Below, piece by piece: positions 8,598-15,435 of a stretch of 34,158 nucleotides of DNA (positions within the stretch are counted from its first letter, which is position 1; every line of letters begins with the position of its first letter). Both the position numbers and the translations under genes were made by a program. The notes beneath the pieces were generated by a model. The model was not told where the DNA came from. It saw only the letters and a list, made by a program, of their open reading frames with translations, and ran no database searches. This DNA comes from Promethearchaeota archaeon (GTDB lineage: Archaea; Asgardarchaeota; Lokiarchaeia; Sigyniarchaeales; SOKP01). The stretch spans positions 1 through 34,158 of the forward strand of contig SHMW01000045.1 in the NCBI GenBank assembly GCA_008080735.1, written 5' to 3'.

Positions 8598-9131
8598 TTA
8601 TCCTTTCAGCTCATCGAGCAATTTCTCATATTTCTCATGAATGAGTTTCTTATCAAACCCCCAGAATTCATCGAGCATCTTATCTTGCTCTTCTTGGCTA
8701 AAATAGTCCATCACCGGTATGAAAAAATGCTCATCCTCCTTTACGATATGCTTGGGATAAAAGTTGCTTAATTCTTCTAATAATTCCAATACATCTTGTA
8801 TCGCCTCAATATTTCCTTCAGCATAACTATCCTTTGCCTCAAGCAACTTGCCGACGGTATTTCGCGCCCATACATGCTCCTCGACTAATTCATCCATTGT
8901 TTTTTGATGTTCCGCAGATAAGTCCTTATTCTCAAGCTCTCGAAAGAGAATATCCTCTTCTTTTCCGTGGTGTGTTCGGTCGGCATACATTCTGAAAAAA
9001 TCTACAGTTTTATCTATGAAGATGGGGTTCACTTTGTTATGTTCTTTTATTTTTTTACGCTCTTCTTGGATTATAGGTACTATTTTCTCAATTAGCCGGT
9101 GTTCTATCATTAAAGGGCCAATAGGCATCAT
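8598..9131 (-). CDS. Hemerythrin-domain protein
   Basis: The 177-residue four-helix protein carries the diiron ligand pattern of HHE hemerythrins: His11 in an IEHR motif, His54/His55 with Glu58 (THHGKEEDILF), His86 (EEHVWAR), and His128 with Glu132 (KHIVKEDEHFF). Members of the family bind O2, sense redox state, or (RIC/YtfE type) repair iron clusters after nitric oxide damage. The start ATG 9131 has GAGGT upstream at a rather long distance. It begins 37 bases after the CODH-like gene stop, so the two form an operon. That context favours a role in stress around an Fe-S enzyme, but the exact chemistry cannot be read from sequence. Confidence 0.92.
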   Translation of the reverse strand: MMPIGPLMIEHRLIEKIVPIIQEERKKIKEHNKVNPIFIDKTVDFFRMYADRTHHGKEEDILFRELENKDLSAEHQKTMDELVEEHVWARNTVGKLLEAKDSYAEGNIEAIQDVLELLEELSNFYPKHIVKEDEHFFIPVMDYFSQEEQDKMLDEFWGFDKKLIHEKYEKLLDELKG

Positions 9132-9168
9132 TTTTCTCGTTCTTTACCTCTTAAAATTTGAATTTTGT

Positions 9169-11073
9169 TTATATTCCTAGATTCTTGCGCTTCTGTTCTA
9201 TATGGTTGAGAATATTTTTCACTGCTTCCTTGGTTTCGGTCTCCACGTGTAATTGCGCACCAGTGATCGTTTTAAGATCCTCAGTTAATAACTTCATTAA
9301 ATCAGGTCCACCCGTCATTGTCGGAACTGGATTCACATACGTATACAGTCCGAGGGCCAAAGCGAAGACAGCATCGATAGTGGCTTTTTGTTCCATGTAT
9401 TCGGGAGCTGCTGCAGCAACCGGTAGATCCGAGATAGGAACATCTCCTAATGCATGAGCGATTGCTCCGAGTAAATCCGCTAATCGTCCAGTATCTGTAC
9501 AGGTTCCAAAACTTAAAACGGGAGGTATATTCAATTTTTCGCATACCGACTGAAGACCCGATCCCGCGAGATCTTTCGCTTCAAGGTTGGTTAAGCCTGC
9601 TACTTGGACTGCCCCATTTCCGCATCCCATAGATAGCACTAAGATATCATTTTTGATCAATTCTTTGGTGATATCAACCGTATGTACATCTTGTCCATAA
9701 TCACGCAGGGAAGTGCACGACACCATTCCGACAACACCTCTAACTGCACCCTCTTTGATGACGTCCAGTAAAGGATCCAATGATCCTCCCAGAGCATCGA
9801 GGATCGACTCTGTAGAAAATCCTACAATCGTCTCGTTCAAATCAAATCCAGTGAGGGGCTCAATAGTATCTCTCCGCTGTCTAAAGTTGCTAATAGCCAT
9901 GTCGATTAATTTCGCGGCTTGAGTTTCCGCCTTTTCTGGAACATAATTCTCTCGCTCCTCAATCCCTTCAAAGGCAACAACTTCACTCACGGGTATCAAT
10001 TTGAATTTGTATTTCTCTGCATATAACGGGTCGACGGGCATCGAACAATTCATATCTGCGACAAACACGTCAATACAACCACTACCTAAAATCGCCTCTT
10101 GCATTATCCAATTTCCTGTAAATCCATAGAATACATCGTCCATCTCCCATCTCTGGATCATCTCTTGACCCGTTTCAATGTTGGCGATTATACGCAAACC
10201 CTTGGCTCCAACTTCTGTTGCCTTTTCCTGCCATTCTGGTTGCCGTGCTAACTGAACTAATGCAAATCCCAAGAATGGTTCGTGACCATTGGGTAAAATA
10301 TTTACATAATCGGGATCCAATACTCCCAAATTGACACGCATTGTATGGGGTTTTGGTACCCCATATAATATATCTTGACAGAACTCATTTATAATCTGAC
10401 TCTGGTATGCCATCGCAATCCCAAGACGCATCGCCTTCAGAGCAAGGCTTTTATAATAGCCGTCCACATTCGTCAAACAAGAACTTGTGGATAACATCAT
10501 CTCTCCAAATATTCCACCGGGAAATATGCCTAGCTTTTTCCATAGGTTCTGTCTTTCTTTTGGAGCTAATGCTTCTACAATTTTACTCGGCTCATCATAT
10601 TTTCTATTGAAATCTCGTTCGACATATTCACATAACTTAATCGCCGTCTCTTCCACGGAACCCATGCCATTAATCCCCAATCTATCCGCGAATGATTTGA
10701 GCTTTTCAGGTGAGCTGATTTGGTACGGTGTTGTGCCAATTGCCGTGGCTCGAAGAGTTTTTATGGTTTGCTCCGTGTGATACTGATACGTTGAGGCGCC
10801 CATCACGTTTCTTAACAGCATTTTCCGCATCGCCATCCCATCCGCAGTTATTCCGCACACACCGCGCTTATCAATCGATGCATCCGCTCGGCACGGACCG
10901 TTCGAACAAAAATCACATCTCGCACCTTTTAAACAAAACGGGCATCGCTTGTCGGGATCTCCGCCAAATCCTTGCGCCTCAAACCGATCCCAAATATTAT
11001 TCATCCCATCGCGCTTTATTCGTTCATAGCCTTTTCTTACACTCTCATGATACGAAATTCGTTCTCCTTCCAT
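9169..11073 (-). CDS. CO-dehydrogenase-like protein with hybrid-cluster-type ligands
   Basis: At 634 residues this has the length and fold signatures of the Ni-CO dehydrogenase catalytic subunit (CooS). Cys53, 56, 61 and 73 match the cluster B ligands, and Cys44 matches one cluster D ligand, but the other cluster D position is Arg52. Of the cluster C ligands, His264 (NGHEP), Cys343, Cys453, Cys484 and Cys525 are present. The expected Cys295 equivalent is Glu300 (NIETGQE, where CooS has CCTGNE). Glu561 precedes Lys563 in EYMEQKA, as in the hybrid-cluster protein. It is therefore unlikely to be a standard CO oxidiser. The start is ATG 11073, six bases after GGATGTGATC, not the GTG inside that site. 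No cooC, cooF or acetyl-CoA synthase genes are nearby. Hemerythrin follows in the operon. Confidence 0.9.
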   Translation of the reverse strand: MEGERISYHESVRKGYERIKRDGMNNIWDRFEAQGFGGDPDKRCPFCLKGARCDFCSNGPCRADASIDKRGVCGITADGMAMRKMLLRNVMGASTYQYHTEQTIKTLRATAIGTTPYQISSPEKLKSFADRLGINGMGSVEETAIKLCEYVERDFNRKYDEPSKIVEALAPKERQNLWKKLGIFPGGIFGEMMLSTSSCLTNVDGYYKSLALKAMRLGIAMAYQSQIINEFCQDILYGVPKPHTMRVNLGVLDPDYVNILPNGHEPFLGFALVQLARQPEWQEKATEVGAKGLRIIANIETGQEMIQRWEMDDVFYGFTGNWIMQEAILGSGCIDVFVADMNCSMPVDPLYAEKYKFKLIPVSEVVAFEGIEERENYVPEKAETQAAKLIDMAISNFRQRRDTIEPLTGFDLNETIVGFSTESILDALGGSLDPLLDVIKEGAVRGVVGMVSCTSLRDYGQDVHTVDITKELIKNDILVLSMGCGNGAVQVAGLTNLEAKDLAGSGLQSVCEKLNIPPVLSFGTCTDTGRLADLLGAIAHALGDVPISDLPVAAAAPEYMEQKATIDAVFALALGLYTYVNPVPTMTGGPDLMKLLTEDLKTITGAQLHVETETKEAVKNILNHIEQKRKNLGI

Positions 11074-11410
11074 ACTTATGATCACATCCTTTTTACTATT
11101 TTTAAATTGAATCTATTTAGGTTATTAATCTCGAACTTGCACAACTTAGTAAGCCATATATAATTATAATAATTCAGCCGAACATGTTCAAAACTGGCAA
11201 TAATTCATCGAAAAAGTACAGATTTTCATAAAAAAATTTAAGATTCTTTCTTATTCTTTATTTTAATTTTATACATCACGAGGGATATTTCATTTCTAAT
11301 AACCAATGATAAATTTTCTATTAGGTACGATTTAATGATTTTACGTCCTTCAATAAATTGAATATCTTATAGACTTGCCGTCTCACATATAAACTATCTT
11401 CTTGTAAATC
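11074..11410. other. Promoter region of the CODH-like operon and empty spacer
   Basis: No gene is visible here. The minus-strand promoter for the CODH-like operon lies near 11155-11195: a TATA-like ATTATATATGG on the minus strand about 20 bases downstream of the palindrome. From about 11200 to 11410 the sequence is AT-rich with no ORF, RNA structure or repeat that I can support. Confidence 0.5.
11178..11191. promoter_or_regulatory. Palindromic operator copy 2 (CCGAACATGTTCAA)
   Basis: The core GAACATGTTC at 11180-11189 is identical to the copy at 8539-8548, including CC before and AA after. It lies about 105 bases upstream of the CODH-like start and just upstream of a TATA-like element, the position expected for an activator or for a repressor that blocks TBP/TFB. 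Confidence 0.7.
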
Positions 11411-11536
11411 CTTCGTGGATTAACTATAGCCACGAGCACGGGCTCATCGATATGAACATTTGAGTGAGCGCGAGAGAGACCTTATTGAAATGGAGTTAAG
11501 AACAGAAGAACTCTTTGAGGATTCGAGAATCTTTAA
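11411..11536 (+). pseudogene. Decayed 3' fragment of a paralogue of the gene at 12973
   Basis: This stretch aligns with bases about 13379-13500 of the intact gene downstream. For example, GAGCACGGGCTCATCGATATG matches GAGCACGGACTCATCGATATG with one difference (shown here over shared blocks), and TTATTGAAATGGAGTTAAG matches TATTGAAATGGAGTTAAG. The encoded EHGLIDM and LIEMEL blocks fall in different frames, with a TGA between them, so the copy is frameshifted. Nothing upstream encodes the first two thirds of the protein. It ends against the converging gene at 11537. Confidence 0.75.
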
Positions 11537-12178
11537 TCAAGTTTTGAGGGTGATGCCAAATGTATCAAGATAGCGCGAAACATTCAGTCGGCTCGCTGTT
11601 GGCTCCTCATCGTCCTCCAATTTCGATAGCGTTCGCTTATGGTCCAACAATAAAAATGGCTGCTCCGAGATAATTGTAGTGAGCACGTTCCTATCACTTA
11701 TTTTATTAATATCTTGGAGCGCGTCAATACAATCCGATAGAGACTCCATAGAAAACTTCTCTCCTTGCTTTGATAAATGCGAAAGAAAAAATAAGATGGT
11801 CTCACGGATATCTTTCGATGTGGTGTCTGCTAAGGTTTTGGTCAACGCTTCTATATGTCTCGGGCTATAATACGAATATCTTATGGTATAATATCCGATC
11901 GTGATGATGGTGTTGATAATGATCTTTTGGTTTGGGGAGTGTAATAATGGAATAAGTTCGTCCAAGTCAAGCTCAGAAAGATAATAAGGAAAATGTTCGG
12001 CGATGATGCTGAGCAGATATGTCGCTTTTGTGAGATGCTTCTCTCTCTCCACATATTCCATCAATGTGTGCTTAAATTCTAACGCATCGGGATTCTTGCC
12101 ATCCTCAAGATATTTTTGTAGCGATCTTGCGATTTTTTTCAGGTGGGGATCATCGTCAAACTGATCGAGATCAATCAT
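11537..12178 (-). CDS. Alpha-helical repeat protein (HEAT-like), unknown function
   Basis: The 213-residue protein is predicted to be almost all helix, with paired-helix units such as LDELIPLLHSPNQKIIINTI and IEALTKTLADTTSKDIRETI that resemble HEAT or ARM repeats. This suggests a scaffold or interaction role in the cytosol. No catalytic residues are evident. The start is ATG 12178, with the coding sequence going straight into an acidic N-terminus (MIDLDQFDDDP). It lies within a rearranged island: a decayed gene fragment abuts its 3' end, and a truncated gene lies upstream. I cannot assign a family. Confidence 0.65.
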   Translation of the reverse strand: MIDLDQFDDDPHLKKIARSLQKYLEDGKNPDALEFKHTLMEYVEREKHLTKATYLLSIIAEHFPYYLSELDLDELIPLLHSPNQKIIINTIITIGYYTIRYSYYSPRHIEALTKTLADTTSKDIRETILFFLSHLSKQGEKFSMESLSDCIDALQDINKISDRNVLTTIISEQPFLLLDHKRTLSKLEDDEEPTASRLNVSRYLDTFGITLKT

Positions 12179-12289
12179 ACAAATATCTTACGCTAAGCAT
12201 ATTTAAAGGAAAAATCGAAAAAAGATTAAAAGTAAGAAAGATTAAAAGTGAAAAAGATTAAAATTGAGAAAAAAAAATTGAGATTTTTT

Positions 12290-12495
12290 TTATTTTTTAA
12301 GCTTCTCGAAAATGTGATGTGCTATTTCTATCTCGCGGTCCTTGTCGATCTCGGGTACAAAGGAAAATAAGTCTTCATAGTGCGGGGATTCTATTTGTTT
12401 TAGTGCCCGTTTAAGATCAGAAAATACACTCTTATTCGCATAGTCATTGGATGTAAGATTTTTTACCAAATCCTTTAGTGCCTTTTTCAGGGTAG
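12290..12495 (-). pseudogene. 5'-truncated helical protein gene fragment
   Basis: About 68 codons ending at 12290 read as a real, charge-rich helical protein (from STLKKALKDLVKN to HIFEKLKK). The open frame continues upstream to 12601, but that extension (rich in Ser, Pro and Cys) is simply the antisense of the plus-strand protein and is unlikely to be coded. The natural 5' end is therefore missing beyond about 12495, where the plus-strand fragment begins. An alternative is a short intact gene starting at an internal TTG (before VKNLTS). Confidence 0.45.
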
Positions 12496-12932
12496 AGATC
12501 GATGGTGTAGAGTATGAATTCGGCTTCGAATCCGACGGAAGACAGCATGCAAATATCGATGAAGGGTTCGAATCATGGCTCGGGCTCTCAAAAGAGATCA
12601 ATAAGCTGGAGAAAATAACTGATAAGGCAAAACGTGATGAACTTAGAGAAAGACTTGAAGAGAGATGGCAAAAATATGTGATTGAAAAGGATGATTTTAA
12701 AGACGATCTGTTTAACCATAAAGATCATAAGGATAAATTCCTCATTCGGGTGCCTACGTGGTCGGATGAGGCAAGCTGGGAGAGACGCGTAGAGTTCATC
12801 ATTAATTATCTCAAGACCAAGTGCGGATTTGATCTAGGCGTCCACGCGAGCATGTTTGACGGGATCGACGAGGACATTTGGGAAACCATGTTTGACGACC
12901 TAAAAGACCCGAAGGATTCTGAAAAGCCGTAG
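12490..12932 (+). pseudogene. 5'-truncated gene, unknown family
   Basis: The plus frame encodes a convincing acidic protein from VEIDGVEYEFGFESDG onward, ending DDLKDPKDSEKP. No ATG, GTG or TTG occurs in the part that looks coded before the middle of the protein. The only upstream start (TTG 12447) would add residues that are the antisense of the minus-strand fragment. I read this as a gene that lost its 5' end at a recombination junction near 12490. A functional TTG-initiated fusion is possible. No family is recognised. The next gene follows 40 bases downstream and may have belonged to the same operon. Confidence 0.5.
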
Positions 12933-12972
12933 TCCCTATACATTTAAATATACAATTTTCTTTACAAATACT

Positions 12973-13530
12973 ATGTTGATGCGAAGTTTTTATGTGTTTT
13001 TTCGGCGGTTGCCCGACTTGCTGGTGGCAAGAAAATTTAAGCCGAAAGGTTTGGAAGGAAAAGATCATTTTGCTATATATGCTGACCATACCTTCATCCT
13101 ATGGAAGAAGATTGAGTGCAAGGATACACCGATCGAAGCTTCGAAAGAAAAGCCATTATTTGGAGCATCTGTAGGTCTTTCGATTGATAAAGATATAGAG
13201 GAGCGAGAAGCGGAACAAACCAAGCAAAAGTACCACCGTATGATGGGTGAATTCAGGCAGCAACCGTTCTTTACATCGGGTATTCTCTGTAAACAGCGCA
13301 ATATTGCTAAAAAATGGGAATATCGTATCGAAGGCGGGGCATTAATCCTCAAAGACGCGCAATATTTTCCCAGTATCACTTCGATGACCCACTATTGCTA
13401 TGAGCACGGACTCATCGATATGGAACGCATCAACAAGCAGGAACGAGAACGTATTGAAATGGAGTTAAGTCTGCCCGAGATTTTTGAAGATGATTTCTCC
13501 AAGGCAAAAATAATTGAAAAGTTCGACTAA
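12973..13530 (+). CDS. Hypothetical protein, intact copy of a duplicated gene
   Basis: The 185-residue soluble protein starts at ATG 12973 (ATG 12979 is an alternative). It has a basic N-terminal part, a middle with SGILCKQRNIAKKWEYRIEGG, and an acidic helical C-terminus (LPEIFEDDFSKAKIIEKFD). No known domain is apparent. Its last third has a decayed second copy at 11411-11536. This shows that the gene was duplicated, or that the surrounding segment was, and that one copy was then lost. It lies 40 bases after the truncated gene at 12490-12932. An AT-rich promoter-like region follows for the Lrp regulator. Confidence 0.65.
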   Translation: MLMRSFYVFFRRLPDLLVARKFKPKGLEGKDHFAIYADHTFILWKKIECKDTPIEASKEKPLFGASVGLSIDKDIEEREAEQTKQKYHRMMGEFRQQPFFTSGILCKQRNIAKKWEYRIEGGALILKDAQYFPSITSMTHYCYEHGLIDMERINKQERERIEMELSLPEIFEDDFSKAKIIEKFD

Positions 13531-13733
13531 ACTAAATTCACAAGACACCTCTTTTTTAAAAATCCCACACCTTATACAAAAAAGTTTTTTAGGCAAATTT
13601 TTTTTATTTTAAATGTTCTCTTTTAATAAATTAAAAATCGTTAAGTCGATCCCATTAACTTTTAACATCGGTTCATACAGAATATTTCTTAAACATTAAA
13701 AATAAGTTTATTAACTCCTAATGGTTGTTTATA

Positions 13734-14315
13734 ATGGATATGAGTAAAAAAAAAAAGTTTAATGAGCTGCTCGGAATTGATGATGATGACAAAAAGATCA
13801 TCGAAATGATTGAAGAGAATCCAGATATTACACATAGTGATATTGCTAAGGAAATAGAAAAGAGCCAACCCGCAGTAGGTGCGCGCATTATCAAATTAGA
13901 ACGAAAGCATCTCCTAACTAAACAAGTTGGGTTCAATATTAAGAAGGTTGATATTAAAACCGCGATCGTGTTTATCTCTACCAAAGATGTCGATGATATT
14001 GTAGAGAAAATACAAGGGTGTCCATTCATCAACCATGCATTTAAGATATCTGGAGATTATAATGTGCTCTGTTTTATCGCAGCCGCCGACCTACAGACTA
14101 TTGAGCGGTTAGTAGATTTATGCTTCCGACGGGATCCGAATGTTCTTTCCGTCAAAACCAATATTCTGATTGACAGTATTCACGACTTCGTTGTGCCGAT
14201 AGATTTTCAAATTGAGGATTTTGATGGACGATACTGTGGCCCCGACTGTCATCTTAAAACAGATATGCCGAAATTCAAATTCGAACAAGAAGAAGCAGAA
14301 GAACCAGAAGCTTAA
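13734..14315 (+). CDS. Lrp/AsnC-family regulator with cysteine tail (paralogue 1)
   Basis: The protein has an N-terminal AsnC-type helix-turn-helix (THSDIAKEIEKSQPAVGARI, residues about 35-55) followed by a RAM-like effector domain containing CPFINHAF and SGDYNVLCF. It ends with a C-terminal CGPDC motif and an acidic tail. Lrp/AsnC proteins are dimeric or octameric regulators that bind DNA and small ligands. The C-terminal C-x3-C is shared in modified form with three paralogues nearby, which suggests metal binding or redox sensing. I chose ATG 13734 over TTG 13725. The T-rich TATA-like TTTATTAA about 24 bases upstream suggests a leaderless transcript. It precedes the flavodoxin-ferredoxin gene on the same strand. 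Confidence 0.88.
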   Translation: MDMSKKKKFNELLGIDDDDKKIIEMIEENPDITHSDIAKEIEKSQPAVGARIIKLERKHLLTKQVGFNIKKVDIKTAIVFISTKDVDDIVEKIQGCPFINHAFKISGDYNVLCFIAAADLQTIERLVDLCFRRDPNVLSVKTNILIDSIHDFVVPIDFQIEDFDGRYCGPDCHLKTDMPKFKFEQEEAEEPEA

Positions 14316-14479
14316 CACATATTTTCTATTTTTATTAGGCTCTACGAACTTACGAATATTTTTTCGAATTTTCACACTTTTTTCAATAAATCTATAGGTA
14401 GTTTTAAATATCTGGGTTCTATAATTTTTCATATTAGTTCAAATAATATACAAACATTTTACCTCTTTTTTAACTACCC

Positions 14480-15268
14480 ATGACCACTACTATATATTAT
14501 TTTACGGGTACGGGCAATTCTCTGAGTATTGCGAGAGGGATTGCGGCAGAGCTGGATGAGAGTGAACTTATTTTTATGCCAAACCTCTGGAAGGATGAGA
14601 AAATTGTGGCGACGAGCGAACGAGTGGGTTTTATTTTTCCAATGTATTATTTCGGTTTGCCGCAAATCGTTTATGAATTCCTAGAAAAGATCCATCTTGA
14701 TACAGCTCAGTATTTATTTGCGGGAGTCGATAGGGACGGAACTATGGACGGTGTTGCGTTTGTGCAGATTGAACAATTATTTTCTGAGAAGGGAAAGCAA
14801 CTGAATGCGGGGTGGTTTCTTCAAATGCCGAATAATGACATCCCAGTCGATGATCTTAACTCAAAAGAAGAAATAAAAGAAAAATTAAGGCAGATCAAAC
14901 CTCAGATCGAGGAGATTGCAGAATATATAAGAGAAAAGAAAAACCATCCGCCGCCACTTCCTAAAAAAAGAATTAAATCGGTAGAGAAAACCAATACAAT
15001 CTTTCGCAAGGGCGTGTTTACAATGGATCAGAATTATTATGCCGATGAGAACTGTAGCTCCTGTGGAATATGCGCGCAAGTATGCCCTGTGGAAAATATC
15101 ATAATGGAAAATACCAAACCACTTTGGAACAATCAATGCCAGATGTGTGTGGCGTGTATTAATTTTTGCCCCGAAGAGGCTATCCAGTATGCTGACAAAA
15201 CTCAAGAGAGAGGGAGATACCATCATCCTGAGATTACGGTTCAAGAGATTATTGACCAAAAACATTGA
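14480..15268 (+). CDS. EFR1-type flavodoxin-ferredoxin fusion protein
   Basis: The protein is a soluble electron carrier with an N-terminal flavodoxin-like domain and two C-terminal 4Fe-4S clusters. The FMN phosphate loop is visible at residues 7-19 (YFTGTGNSLSIAR). The ferredoxin motifs are Cys192, 195, 198 and 202 (CSSCGICAQVCP) and Cys220, 223, 226 and 230 (CQMCVACINFCP). A proline- and lysine-rich linker near residues 150-175 joins the domains. The length of 262 residues is normal for the EFR1 family. ATG 14480 lies about 30 bases after a TATA-like AATAATATA. It follows the first Lrp-type regulator in the same direction, though a 164-base gap suggests separate transcription. Confidence 0.93.
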   Translation: MTTTIYYFTGTGNSLSIARGIAAELDESELIFMPNLWKDEKIVATSERVGFIFPMYYFGLPQIVYEFLEKIHLDTAQYLFAGVDRDGTMDGVAFVQIEQLFSEKGKQLNAGWFLQMPNNDIPVDDLNSKEEIKEKLRQIKPQIEEIAEYIREKKNHPPPLPKKRIKSVEKTNTIFRKGVFTMDQNYYADENCSSCGICAQVCPVENIIMENTKPLWNNQCQMCVACINFCPEEAIQYADKTQERGRYHHPEITVQEIIDQKH

Positions 15269-15435
15269 AACTCCCTTTTTTAAGAAAAACTCGATTATAC
15301 ACCTATTTTTAAATATCCCATAAAAACTATTAATATCAGAATTTAGATCGGTAATAATGATGGGATTTGTTAAACTATCAGAAGAATTGAAATGGGATAA
15401 AAAACCCTTTCATATGTCTATTGATACTATAAGTT

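Noticed and set aside
9169..11073. Annotating this as a functional Ni-CO dehydrogenase (cooS) and inferring CO oxidation or acetogenesis
   Set aside because: A cluster C ligand Cys is replaced by Glu, and no cooC, cooF or ACS genes are nearby. Only the family relationship is supported.
12496..12601. Minus-strand extension of the fragment at 12290 up to an ATG at 12601
   Set aside because: The extra residues are the antisense of the better-looking plus-strand protein and have a composition unlike the rest (Ser, Pro and Cys rich).
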